In this document: positions 26,153-33,945 of the stretch, piece after piece
How the letters are laid out: every line of letters begins with the position of its first letter
Position numbering within the stretch: position 1 is the stretch's first letter
Source: Nostoc commune NIES-4072
GTDB taxonomy: Bacteria > Cyanobacteriota > Cyanobacteriia > Cyanobacteriales > Nostocaceae
Length of the DNA stretch: 64,000 nucleotides
Direction of reading: 5' to 3'
Assembly (NCBI RefSeq): GCF_003113895.1
Contig: NZ_BDUD01000001.1
Coordinates: forward strand, 4,939,315 to 5,003,314
Position numbers and translations under genes: made by a program
The notes under the pieces: generated by a model
What the model saw: only the letters and a program-made list of their open reading frames with translations
The model's database searches: none
What the model was told of the DNA's origin: nothing

Positions 26153-26227
26153 TAAATGAATATTGAGGCTATAAACTGCTCTGTGTCATATATTGTAAGT
26201 CATGCCACCAAATGGTATTATGAGTAT

Positions 26228-26461
26228 ATGTTACTCACTTACCAGTACAAACTCAATCCCAATTCTCAACAGGTTGTCGCACTTGAAACCTGGGGCGAGT
26301 TGCTGCGTCGTCATTGGAACTACGCACTAGGCGAAAGATTGGATTGGCTAAGGCGTACAAGGTCACAAATTGACCGATGCAGTTTAGTCTGTGAGCCAAT
26401 TGGTGAGATACCAGATAAAAATCGCTATCCCTTATTAATTTGGAAAAGCAGTAAATTTTAG
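26228..26461 (+). pseudogene. tnpB: Truncated TnpB (IS605 OrfB) N-terminal fragment
   Basis: 77 codons of the N-terminus of a TnpB accessory nuclease, the ancestor-type RNA-guided nuclease of IS200/605 elements. The opening MLLTYQYKLNPNSQQVVALE and LRRHWNYALGERLDWLRRTR are typical; full TnpB is around 400 residues. After GEIPDKNRY the frame runs into unrelated sequence and stops, so the RuvC domain and right end are lost. It is divergent from tnpA, a known arrangement in this family. Confidence 0.82.
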
Positions 26462-26530
26462 AATCACTACTCATACCAAATTATCAACTTTACAGCTATT
26501 CAGAATGGTGCAATATCTCAGTAGAAAATC

Positions 26531-26562
26531 CAATAAAAACCCCTGGTAGTTAGCCAGGGGTT
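26531..26562 (-). terminator. Hairpin with T-run on the minus strand
   Basis: Perfect CCCCTGG/CCAGGGG stem with a 7-nt loop (26540-26560), followed on the minus strand by TTTTTATT. On this strand it looks like an intrinsic terminator, but no minus-strand gene lies immediately upstream. Confidence 0.6.
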
Positions 26563-26649
26563 ATGCAAGTCAGTACTTTTCGCATGGAATGTATCCTACT
26601 TAAACACCATAGCAATCGTCTAATTTAGAGATATGCCATTTTGCCAAAC

Positions 26650-26690
26650 AAAAAAAGCCCCCAGTGGTAAGCCGAGGGTTAATTTTTTTG
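26650..26690 (-). terminator. Second, similar hairpin with T-run on the minus strand
   Basis: Imperfect stem between GCCCCCAG and CCGAGGGTT with a short TGGTAAG loop, followed on the minus strand by TTTTTTTGTTT. Layout and sequence resemble the hairpin 110 bp to its left (A-run, C-block, TAGTTAGCC or TGGTAAGCC, GGG), so the two may be copies. Confidence 0.5.
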
Positions 26691-26894
26691 GAATAGCGGT
26701 AATCTACAAAGCTATTATTCCCAGTCCAGTAGGCAATAGAACCAAAATAGAATAAAAATTTCTACAGCTATATATACAGTTGTGATGTCATACAAAAGAT
26801 AGCTTCGGCGTATCCTAACCTCGTTGCTTACCTTTAAATAAGTAAAGCTAATAACGTATATCAGGTTTACTGAAGTAATAAAACTTGATTAAAA

Positions 26895-26912
26895 ATTGTA
26901 AAGCATTGTAAA
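26895..26912 (-). promoter_or_regulatory. HLR1 (RpaB) site upstream of psbA
   Basis: Read on the minus strand the 18 bases are TTTACAATGCTTTACAAT, a complete match to the HLR1 consensus (G/T)TTACA(T/A)(T/A)NN(G/T)TTACA(T/A)(T/A). It is 63 bp before the psbA start codon. RpaB binding to HLR1 is established for high-light genes, including psbA genes, in other cyanobacteria; binding here is inferred. Confidence 0.7.
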
Positions 26913-26975
26913 GTAGTTTCACAGGCAAAGACTTTACCGCCTGATTCATAAACAACTAACCGCACTTATAAAACC

Positions 26976-28058
26976 ATGACAGCAACCTTACAACAGCGCT
27001 CAAGCGCCAACGTATGGGATAGATTCTGTGAGTGGATCACCAGCACCAACAACCGGATTTACATCGGTTGGTTCGGCGTAGTAATGATCCCCACCCTGCT
27101 AGCCGCCACCGCTTGCTTCGTAATCGCCTTCATCGCCGCACCTCCAGTAGACATCGATGGTATCCGTGAGCCAGTAGCAGGTTCCTTAATATACGGAAAC
27201 AACATCATCTCTGGTGCAGTAGTACCTTCCTCCAACGCCATCGGTTTACACTTCTACCCAATTTGGGAAGCAGCATCTCTAGATGAGTGGTTGTACAACG
27301 GTGGCCCTTACCAATTGGTAATCTTCCACTTCTTGATCGGCGTATTCTGCTACCTGGGTCGTGAATGGGAACTATCCTACCGCTTAGGTATGCGTCCTTG
27401 GATTGCGATCGCATATTCTGCTCCAGTTGCAGCAGCAACCGCAGTATTCCTCGTATACCCAATCGGACAAGGTTCATTCTCTGACGGTATGCCTTTAGGT
27501 ATCTCCGGAACCTTCAACTTCATGATCGTGTTCCAAGCAGAACACAACATCTTGATGCACCCCTTCCACCAACTAGGTGTAGCAGGTGTATTCGGCGGAA
27601 GCTTGTTTTCTGCAATGCACGGATCTCTTGTAACTTCTTCACTAGTTCGTGAAACCACCGAAACCGAGTCACAAAACTACGGTTACAAATTCGGTCAAGA
27701 AGAAGAAACCTACAACATCGTTGCAGCCCACGGCTACTTCGGTCGTCTAATTTTCCAATACGCTTCATTCAACAACAGCCGTTCACTGCACTTCTTCTTA
27801 GCAGCATGGCCTGTAATCGGCATCTGGTTCACCGCCTTGGGTGTAAGCACAATGGCGTTCAACTTGAACGGTTTCAACTTCAACCAATCAATTATTGATT
27901 CAAGCGGTCGCGTGATCAGCACTTGGGCTGATGTAATCAACCGGGCTAACTTGGGTATGGAAGTAATGCACGAGCGTAACGCTCACAACTTCCCCTTAGA
28001 TTTGGCTGCTGGTGATGTTGCTCCTGTAGCAATGAGCGCTCCTGCTATCAACGGTTAA
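26976..28058 (+). CDS. psbA: Photosystem II protein D1, Glu130 form
   Basis: 360 residues, full length. D1 is the reaction-centre subunit carrying P680, pheophytin, QB and most ligands of the Mn4Ca cluster. Landmarks: TyrZ161, His198 (P680), His215 and His272 (iron), Glu189, Asp342 and Ala344, and a 16-residue C-terminal extension ([16 protein letters not shown]) removed by CtpA. Residue 130 in LGREWELSY is Glu, typical of the high-light D1:2 form (Gln in the low-light form). ATG at 26976. High-light control is supported by the HLR1 site upstream. A terminator follows. Confidence 0.97.
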   Translation: MTATLQQRSSANVWDRFCEWITSTNNRIYIGWFGVVMIPTLLAATACFVIAFIAAPPVDIDGIREPVAGSLIYGNNIISGAVVPSSNAIGLHFYPIWEAASLDEWLYNGGPYQLVIFHFLIGVFCYLGREWELSYRLGMRPWIAIAYSAPVAAATAVFLVYPIGQGSFSDGMPLGISGTFNFMIVFQAEHNILMHPFHQLGVAGVFGGSLFSAMHGSLVTSSLVRETTETESQNYGYKFGQEEETYNIVAAHGYFGRLIFQYASFNNSRSLHFFLAAWPVIGIWFTALGVSTMAFNLNGFNFNQSIIDSSGRVISTWADVINRANLGMEVMHERNAHNFPLDLAAGDVAPVAMSAPAING

Positions 28059-28086
28059 TTCTGAAGTTTAGCTAATCTATAAGTAA

Positions 28087-28117
28087 AAGACGCTCTCCCG
28101 AAAGGGGGGGCGTTTTT
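28087..28117 (+). terminator. Intrinsic terminator of psbA
   Basis: Stem GACGCTCTCCC with GGGGGGGCGTT around a GAAA loop, then TTTTT. It begins 29 bp after the psbA stop. Confidence 0.85.
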
Positions 28118-28259
28118 GCATTGGGCTAATTGGTACATTTTTTGAGGTGCTATTGTTCAGAACTTAGGCAATAATTATCAAAAAGTAAATTTTACAGGTA
28201 ATAATTGCTAGCAGCGCAGATAATTGCCTCAAAGCTCAACTATAAGGAGAAGCTAGGAA

Positions 28260-28511
28260 ATGATTTTACACCGTGGGCGTAGGGTAGTAGCTGCTTTGTT
28301 GCTGTCAGTTTTATTACTGACAACAGCCTGTACTCCAAAAGCACCTGGACGTTTTGACCAGGCGCAAAAAGAAAGCACTCAACAAAAAAAGGGTCTTGCG
28401 GTTGCTAAAAATGCAACTCAGGGTAGCCAATTTAATAAACTTTTCCCTAATTCAGGCGATGGCTACCAGCGAGTCTATACCCAAGAGAAAAAAGGCTTTG
28501 CAGTCGCTTGA
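28260..28511 (+). CDS. Small putative lipoprotein downstream of psbA
   Basis: 83 residues. N-terminal positive stretch, hydrophobic core VVAALLLSVLLL and lipobox LLTTAC (Cys24), which predicts lipid modification and periplasmic or thylakoid-lumen membrane anchoring. The mature part contains a repeated motif, KKGLAVA and KKGFAVA, the latter at the very C-terminus. A GGAGAAG ribosome-binding site sits 8 bp before the ATG. Not recognised as a named family; probably a cyanobacterial protein. Its own promoter is likely since the psbA terminator separates them. Confidence 0.65.
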   Translation: MILHRGRRVVAALLLSVLLLTTACTPKAPGRFDQAQKESTQQKKGLAVAKNATQGSQFNKLFPNSGDGYQRVYTQEKKGFAVA

Positions 28512-28571
28512 TTGAGCGGGCGGTGGCTGAGATTTAGGTTGATTGGAAATGGGAAGCACAGCAAGAAGAAC

Positions 28572-28612
28572 CAATGCCCCATGCCCAATGTCCCATGCCC
28601 AATAGCCCATAG
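28572..28612. repeat. CCCATGCC/CCCAATG tandem repeats
   Basis: Five or six CCCAATG/CCCCATG heptamer variants between two convergent genes. Confidence 0.7.
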
Positions 28613-28615
28613 CAA

Positions 28616-29335
28616 TTAGGGTAAACGCAAATCTGCTGCGATCGCATATAAGTAAGGTTGAAAAATAGCTAAGTTTTCCAGTTTGTCAAACTTACCTGTT
28701 TGCGAACCTGGGTCAAAGGCAGTGGTAATTACATAAAGTTTATTGCCATCAAAAGCAACATGACCGATATGTTGCTCTTGTACTCCACCTTTTTGCTTGA
28801 GTCCGGCGAACCCATAGCGGATTCCCTGAAGCTTACCAACGGGTACTGGTTGGGGTGGGTAGGTTAAGAAAGTAATCTCTTTTCCATATTCACCCTGACG
28901 ATCTTTCGCAAACGCAGCGTAGTGGTCTGCAACCCAAGCCTTGAGTGCTGCTAATACCTTGGTTTGGTATTTGGAACTTTGATAGTCTACTTGGGAACCA
29001 GGTGGAATACCGGTTGCTATGAGTTTCTTTTGGAAATCCTCGTTGTTTGCTAATGGGTAAACGTTAATCTCAACTGTACCCAAAAGTTCCCCTTTGGACG
29101 AAACACACAATAAAGGCGCATTTCCTTTACAAGGAGCAACTTGCCAATTCGTTGGAACAGCAGTATTTCCCAGTATTTTCTGCCAAATATTTCCCTCATT
29201 AGGGTTAGGAAGTTTCGCAACAGCAGGGGATTTTACCGCTTTGGGTGCAGAAAATTGGGGAAGAATAAATTTTGCTCCCAGTGGTATTAACACCAGCAAA
29301 ATAAGACCTAATAATAAATGATAAAGTCGTAACAT
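28616..29335 (-). CDS. Membrane-anchored conserved hypothetical protein
   Basis: 239 residues. An N-terminal hydrophobic helix (LYHLLLGLILLVLIPLG) is followed by a Pro/Ala/Lys linker and a soluble domain with two Cys (NWQVAPCKGNAPLLCVSS) that could form a disulphide, so the domain probably lies outside the cytoplasm. The rest is rich in short beta strands (GVQEQHIGHVAFDGNKLYVI). Not matched to a known domain. ATG start at 29335. No operon partner. Confidence 0.65.
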   Translation of the reverse strand: MLRLYHLLLGLILLVLIPLGAKFILPQFSAPKAVKSPAVAKLPNPNEGNIWQKILGNTAVPTNWQVAPCKGNAPLLCVSSKGELLGTVEINVYPLANNEDFQKKLIATGIPPGSQVDYQSSKYQTKVLAALKAWVADHYAAFAKDRQGEYGKEITFLTYPPQPVPVGKLQGIRYGFAGLKQKGGVQEQHIGHVAFDGNKLYVITTAFDPGSQTGKFDKLENLAIFQPYLYAIAADLRLP

Positions 29336-29749
29336 TTTCTTGAAAATCCAGAGCTAAGGATTGCAGACTAACGATATCTACAATACTTTATGGACATACA
29401 GGAAGATACATTTATATTGCTGCAAGTTCCGCAAATGGAACTCAACAAACTTATCACTCTTTATTACTTTAAAAAAATAAAATATTTGTAGGTTGGATTT
29501 AACAAAGTGAAACCCAACGAAACCAATGATTCTTAGTATTAGATTATCCTGCGGGAAGCCGCTTCTCTACGTTTCCTGCGGAACGCTGACGCGCAGCATG
29601 TCGCAGACAGCCGCTCTCGCGTTTGCGTCTACTGTCAACTAACGAGGGTAATACAGTATAGCTATAAAATATTCCAGCAGAGTGCAGCCTTTGGCTTTCT
29701 CTGCTGGAGACTCTAAATGTGAGAAAATATGAAATTTTTAGGAATCGAC
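29336..29749. other. Intergenic region with dispersed repeats
   Basis: 414 bp. Around 29547-29635 are GC-rich blocks (CCTGCGGGAAGCCGCTTCTC, CCTGCGGAACGCTGACGCGC, CAGACAGCCGCTCTCGCG) of the dispersed-repeat type common in Nostoc. The right part is the terminator of rbp. Confidence 0.55.
29674..29707 (-). terminator. Terminator of rbp
   Basis: Nine-base-pair stem CCAGCAGAG with CTCTGCTGG, whose loop holds a smaller AAGCC/GGCT stem, located 43 bp after the rbp stop. On the minus strand it is followed by AATATTTTAT. Confidence 0.7.
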
Positions 29750-30061
29750 TTAGTAGCGATTATTGTTGCGGCGAGGACTAGCGCCACCCCAGCTACCACG
29801 AGAGGAACCGCTTTTTTCCTCACGAGGTTTAGCTTTGTTCACTTTCAAATCACGTCCCATCCACTCAGCACCATCAAGTGCATCAATGGCAGCTTGTTCT
29901 TGCGTGTCTGATTCCATTTCCACAAAAGCGAACCCACGCGGCCGGCCTGTTTCCCGATCTGTGGGTAGTTGAACACGATTTACTGTTCCGTATTCTGCAA
30001 AAGCCTGCTTTAGGTCCTCTTCTGTAACCTGATAGGACAGGTTTCCAACGTAAATTGACAT
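29750..30061 (-). CDS. rbp: RRM-type RNA-binding protein
   Basis: 103 residues with one RNA recognition motif. RNP2 is IYVGNL (residues 3-8) and RNP1 is RGFAFVEM (about residues 43-50). The tail is Gly/Ser/Arg/Asn-rich, SSRGSWGGASPRRNNN, like type I cyanobacterial Rbp proteins, many of which are cold-induced. ATG at 30061 with ribosome-binding site CGGAGA; the longer frame to 30124 is rejected because it lacks one and reads the leader. The site is part of a 10-bp stem (see leader feature). Confidence 0.93.
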   Translation of the reverse strand: MSIYVGNLSYQVTEEDLKQAFAEYGTVNRVQLPTDRETGRPRGFAFVEMESDTQEQAAIDALDGAEWMGRDLKVNKAKPREEKSGSSRGSWGGASPRRNNNRY

Positions 30062-30066
30062 AGAAA

Positions 30067-30105
30067 TCTCCGAATTCAGGGAGTGTAGATAGTTAAATTC
30101 GGAGA
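30067..30105 (-). promoter_or_regulatory. Leader hairpin over the rbp ribosome-binding site
   Basis: In the message, TCTCCGAATT pairs perfectly (10 bp) with AATTCGGAGA across a 19-nt loop. The 3' arm contains the GGAG Shine-Dalgarno sequence and ends six bases before the ATG. The hairpin would hide the site, as in a translational switch or RNA thermometer. Regulation is inferred. Confidence 0.6.
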
Positions 30106-30455
30106 GACACTTTTTAGAAATCAAAACGAGTTACTCAACCGAAAATAATCTTTATATCCATGAGTCTAGCACAGGCTTCAGGCTTTGAATATCGTCTTAT
30201 TGTGAATTTTATTCACAAATCAAACCTTGAAGCAGGTCTGTAGACTTCTCCATTGACTGGCCTTTGTTACTTGTATTATACAAGTTACACTTTTAACATA
30301 AAACCGCAATCAACTAGCGATCGCGCTGCTATTTAGTGTTTTGAAAATTATGGTGTGGACTAAGGGGTAAAGATTATTATCGTTAGTCAGGCTAATCATA
30401 ACATGGTTAACTCTCTTAAAAGCAAATTAAAAATATTCATCCTAAAATGCCCCGT
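30106..30455. other. Intergenic region and rbp promoter region
   Basis: About 350 bp. Inverted repeat around 30275-30292 (ACTTGTATTATACAAGT) is a 17-bp palindrome and could be an operator or a terminator for an unknown transcript. The rbp promoter must be in the left part. Confidence 0.45.
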
Positions 30456-31316
30456 TTAGCTATGCTCAAACTGAGCTAAAATCTTTTCTGCTTCTTTACA
30501 CAGCACCTCGTGATATTCGCCGTTACTAGCGAGCAAACCTCCCCATTGATTGATATCACCAGTGTTATATTGCAATGGATTGCCATCAAAGTGGGTAAAT
30601 TTACCACCTGCTTCTGTTAAAATCAATTCTGGTGCTGCCATATCCCAATCTTTGGGTGCAGACTTGCCGGAAAGGGAAATGTAGATATCTGCCTGTTGCT
30701 CGACTATAGTAGCGATTTTGCAACCTACACTGCCTACAGATTTTTGATTGTGACAGGGTAAGTTTTGTAGTAAGTGATCTAAGCGTTGGTTGCGGTGAGA
30801 ACGACTAACGACTAAAGTTAAATCCTCAATTCGTTTGCCTATCGACACTTGTAAAGGAACACAACCATCACGAGTTTCTACAAATGTACCCCCGCCTTTG
30901 ATAGCGTAATATAACTTTTTAGCCTCTGGGATTGCTACCACTGCCAAAACTGGGCGTTTTTCCTTGACTAAAGCAATATGAACTGCATAGTCTCCAGTTT
31001 TTTCAATAAAGTCTCGTGTGCCGTCCAAAGGGTCAATTATCCATACCCAAGGGGTGGAAGGCTCTGCTACACCAGTTGGAGATTGATAGGTTTCTTCGCT
31101 AATATAACCAAAATCTTCATTACCCAAAGTTGCTTGTAGTGTCTGCAAAATGTATTGACTCACAGCTACATCGGCAACGGTAACAGGTTCATTTTGTTTA
31201 TATTGTACATCTAAATTAGGATCTTTTGCAGTCCCGTGATAATACGATCGCAGTATATCTGCTGCACCCCAACCTACCTCACGAGCGATCGCTAATATTT
31301 CTTTTAAGTCTTTCAT
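30456..31316 (-). CDS. CysQ/inositol monophosphatase family phosphatase
   Basis: 286 residues of the Mg2+-dependent, Li+-sensitive phosphatase superfamily, which includes 3'(2'),5'-bisphosphate nucleotidase CysQ. Metal-binding motif WIIDPLDGTRDFIEKTGDY around residue 90 (DPLDGT) with upstream EE in YISEETYQ (residues 74-75), and WDMAAPELILTEAGG near residue 225. It probably removes phosphate from 3'-phosphoadenosine 5'-phosphate, or from an inositol phosphate; context does not decide. 27 bp downstream of the PfkB kinase gene on the same strand. Confidence 0.85.
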   Translation of the reverse strand: MKDLKEILAIAREVGWGAADILRSYYHGTAKDPNLDVQYKQNEPVTVADVAVSQYILQTLQATLGNEDFGYISEETYQSPTGVAEPSTPWVWIIDPLDGTRDFIEKTGDYAVHIALVKEKRPVLAVVAIPEAKKLYYAIKGGGTFVETRDGCVPLQVSIGKRIEDLTLVVSRSHRNQRLDHLLQNLPCHNQKSVGSVGCKIATIVEQQADIYISLSGKSAPKDWDMAAPELILTEAGGKFTHFDGNPLQYNTGDINQWGGLLASNGEYHEVLCKEAEKILAQFEHS

Positions 31317-31343
31317 TAAATTTGGCCTTATTAACTTGACTAC

Positions 31344-32237
31344 TCAGCACTTTAAATCCATCCAGCGCCGAGTGCCAAAAAATTTACAGGAATCAGCAGC
31401 AATATTAGCTGCCAGTGCCAGTGCATCAGTAAAGCTTTCCTTTAAAATGTAATTACAAAAAGCACCGTGAAAAATATCTCCAGCCCCTAATGTATCAATT
31501 GCTTGAATCGCTGGCACATCTACGATACCAGTTTTGGTGCAACTCAAGTATTCAATTGGTTTTTGTCCGTGGGTAATGGCGATGTGAGGAATGTCAAATC
31601 CGCCCAAATAGGTAAAAACGTCTTCTCCAGTCTGGCAGTTAGGGGGGTAAAAATTAGCTGAACAGATGGCGTAATTTACAAACGGTAAAATTTGCTCAAA
31701 TCCAGGCTTCCAACTCCCACCATCAATTACTACTGGAATATTCTTGGCTTTAGCCATTTGGGCTATGGCATAACTAACCGCCATTTGATGTCCATCAATC
31801 AGTACTATATCGACATTTTGCAAAATATCTGGCGGGATAGATGCGCTGTTGGCTTGAGTTTTGACAGCATTGATGGAAACTACAGCTCGTTCACCCGTAG
31901 CTTGGGTGACAATGATTGAGGAGACAGGCGGTGCTAAATCAGTGGTAGGCTCAAGGTCTGCGATCGCAACTTTGTAATTTGCCAAATCACCCCGAATTAG
32001 CTGCGTCATGGGGTGAGAACCCACTACACCCAAGACTGTAGCCTGATTTCCTAAATGGCTGAAAGTCACAGCCGCGTTTGTAGCTGGCCCCCCTGCTGCC
32101 ACAGTATAGTCAGTAGCGACAATCTTCTGATTATTCTTAGGGGCATTAGCAAGGTAAATCAAATCTAAGGTTACTAAACCTACAAATAACCCACAATCCG
32201 ATTTTGGATTTTGGATTTTGGATTTTGGATTATCCAT
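31344..32237 (-). CDS. PfkB family sugar kinase
   Basis: 297 residues. Ribokinase/PfkB pattern: N-terminal AAGGPATNAAVTFSHLGNQA (di-Gly substrate site) and C-terminal IDTLGAGDIFHGAFCNYILK with the catalytic Asp and anion-hole Gly-Ala-Gly. Substrate unknown. The chosen start at 32237 reads NPKSKIQNPKS, which is entirely the TTTTGGA dispersed repeat, so the true N-terminus may begin later, near GLFVGLVTLDL, though no ATG is available there. 27 bp upstream of the CysQ-like gene, likely an operon. Confidence 0.85.
   Translation of the reverse strand: MDNPKSKIQNPKSDCGLFVGLVTLDLIYLANAPKNNQKIVATDYTVAAGGPATNAAVTFSHLGNQATVLGVVGSHPMTQLIRGDLANYKVAIADLEPTTDLAPPVSSIIVTQATGERAVVSINAVKTQANSASIPPDILQNVDIVLIDGHQMAVSYAIAQMAKAKNIPVVIDGGSWKPGFEQILPFVNYAICSANFYPPNCQTGEDVFTYLGGFDIPHIAITHGQKPIEYLSCTKTGIVDVPAIQAIDTLGAGDIFHGAFCNYILKESFTDALALAANIAADSCKFFGTRRWMDLKC
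32196..32232. repeat. TTTTGGA repeats at the start of the PfkB kinase gene
   Basis: Four copies of the heptamer TTTTGGA in which the kinase gene's first codons lie. Same unit as 7708-7741. Confidence 0.7.
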
Positions 32238-32289
32238 TTGTCATATATTTTCGTATACGTGCATAAATTATTATTTTTAACTCTTGTAC

Positions 32290-32347
32290 AGACGCGATGA
32301 ATCGCGTCTCTCCTGTCTCTCCTGCACAGACGCGATTCATCGCGTCT
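32290..32347. repeat. Pair of AGACGCGAT/ATCGCGTCT palindromic repeats
   Basis: Two palindromic copies, in opposite orientation of their centre (GA and TC), at 32290-32309 and 32328-32347, separated by a CTCTCCTGTCTCTCCTG stretch, just before the start codon of rsmI. Confidence 0.8.
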
Positions 32348-32377
32348 CTACAAACTTTTAACTTGTACCTCTCTCTC

Positions 32378-33238
32378 ATGCAAACCGATCCAAAACCAAG
32401 AACACTTTACGTTGTCGGCACACCAATTGGCAATCTGGAAGATATCACCTTTCGGGCAGTGCGAATTTTGCAGACTGTTGATATCATTGCTGCGGAAGAC
32501 ACTCGTCACACAGGGAAACTATTACAGCATTTTCAAGTTAAAACACCCCAGGTGAGTTACCACGAACATAATCGTACTAGCCGCATCCCAGAATTATTAG
32601 AGCATTTAGTGAACAATAAAGCGATCGCTCTAGTGAGTGATGCTGGTATGCCAGGAATTTCCGATCCTGGATATGAACTGGTGAAAGCCTGCATTGAGGC
32701 GGGAATTGCAGTAGTTCCTATTCCTGGCGCTAGTGCAGCAATTACGGCATTGAGTGCATCTGGATTACCAACGGATCGGTTTGTCTTTGAAGGCTTTCTC
32801 CCAGCTAAAAGTCAACAGAGACAGGAACATTTAGAATCTCTGCAAACGGAATCTCGCACATTGATTTTTTACGAATCGCCGCACCGTTTGCGAGATACTT
32901 TACAAGACTTAGCTCTTGTTTGGGGAAGCGATCGCCAAATTGTGTTAGGGCGGGAGTTAACTAAATTGTATGAGGAATTTTGGCGAGGGACAATTGCTGA
33001 GGCGATCGCTCACTATAATCAACGAGAACCCCAAGGTGAATATACATTAGTAGTGGCAGGAATTCCAGCTAGTCAGCCCCAACTCACAGAAGAGGAATTG
33101 AAAGCCGAATTGAAACAGTTAATTAGTCAGGGGATATCGCGATCGCAAGCTAGCCGTCAGTTAGCAAAATTTACCTCCCTTCCCCGTCGCCAACTTTATC
33201 AACTAGCTCTTTCTATAGTCCTCACTCCTGAATTGTGA
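32378..33238 (+). CDS. rsmI: 16S rRNA (cytidine1402-2'-O)-methyltransferase RsmI
   Basis: 286 residues. RsmI uses S-adenosylmethionine to 2'-O-methylate C1402 of 16S rRNA. Tetrapyrrole-methylase-like fold: TLYVVGTPIGNLEDIT at residues 9-24, EDTRHTGKLLQ near residue 45, and VSDAGMPGISDPGYEL near residue 85, the best RsmI landmark. C-terminal DNA/RNA-contacting helix QGISRSQASRQLAKF. A longer frame starts at 32297 but its 27 extra codons are made of the AGACGCGAT palindrome repeats, so ATG 32378 is chosen. Confidence 0.95.
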   Translation: MQTDPKPRTLYVVGTPIGNLEDITFRAVRILQTVDIIAAEDTRHTGKLLQHFQVKTPQVSYHEHNRTSRIPELLEHLVNNKAIALVSDAGMPGISDPGYELVKACIEAGIAVVPIPGASAAITALSASGLPTDRFVFEGFLPAKSQQRQEHLESLQTESRTLIFYESPHRLRDTLQDLALVWGSDRQIVLGRELTKLYEEFWRGTIAEAIAHYNQREPQGEYTLVVAGIPASQPQLTEEELKAELKQLISQGISRSQASRQLAKFTSLPRRQLYQLALSIVLTPEL

Positions 33239-33608
33239 GCAACTAATACCGCAAGGCGGAAGTCAACTCCTACAGGTAAGTCAAATGTTACGCATCATAA
33301 TTGTATTCCAAGCTTCTTGCGCTATTGGCAATAGTATCTTTATTTACACTTAACATACTGAAACCGCTTTTGTAGAATCAGAATATTTGCAAAAGCGATG
33401 CTACTGACTCTAAGTTATGCACAACCGTAATTAAGAGCTAAATACTAACTTTATATATTCATCCTCAAAGACAAAGGAGTGAATATTCAAATGATATCTA
33501 AAGATTTTTGATATTAGTTCTCTAGATAGATCAGGAATTTTGGAGGAAAACTTTAATATGAAATAGTCAAAAGCAAACAAATAAGATTCTCAAGGAAGGA
33601 GAAATTCA
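33239..33608. other. Intergenic region
   Basis: 370 bp. An inverted repeat CGCTTTTGTAGAATC...GCAAAAGCG at 33364-33399 forms a stem of eight base pairs. A GGAAGGAGAA ribosome-binding site lies at 33593-33603, ahead of the next gene. Confidence 0.45.
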
Positions 33609-33887
33609 ATGGGTAACATTATTGCTTGGTTGGTTTTGGGTTTAATTGCAGGTGCGTTAGCTAAGTTATTTTATCCAGGAACCCAAGGTGGCGGTATTAT
33701 CTCCACCATCATATTAGGAATACTTGGAGCAGTAGTCGGCGGTTATTTGGGTCAAACCTTACTGGGAAGTGGTTCGGCAGCAGCCGCATCTGCTGGAGCT
33801 TTCTCCCTTGGAAGTATTTTATTTGCTGTTCTTGGCGCTATGCTACTAATTTTCCTTTGGGGTTTACTGACTCGCCGAGCTGTGTAA
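33609..33887 (+). CDS. GlsB/YeaQ/YmgE family stress membrane protein
   Basis: 92 residues, three membrane helices: MGNIIAWLVLGLIAGALA, then GGGIISTIILGILGAVVGGYLG and a final FAVLGAMLLIFLWGLL. The Gly-rich second helix is the transglycosylase-associated protein signature. Such proteins are induced by stress in other bacteria; molecular role unknown. Start ATG at 33609 after a strong AAGGAGAA site. Next gene (GSP17M-like) is 58 bp downstream on the same strand, probably the same operon. Confidence 0.9.
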   Translation: MGNIIAWLVLGLIAGALAKLFYPGTQGGGIISTIILGILGAVVGGYLGQTLLGSGSAAAASAGAFSLGSILFAVLGAMLLIFLWGLLTRRAV

Positions 33888-33945
33888 TTACCTCATATCA
33901 GCTAACACTCTTGGGAATTGCTTAAAGCTGCAATAAACCGATAAA

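Larger units (their letters stand above)
26462..26975. other. Intergenic region upstream of psbA
   Basis: 514 bp between the TnpB remnant and psbA. It holds two hairpins that read as minus-strand terminators (26531-26562 and 26650-26690) and, closer to psbA, an HLR1 site and the psbA promoter. The start-proximal leader lacks a clear Shine-Dalgarno sequence. Confidence 0.55.

Noticed and set aside
32297..32377. Longer start for rsmI
   Set aside because: Extra 27 codons are read from palindromic repeats; homologous sequence begins at the ATG at 32378.
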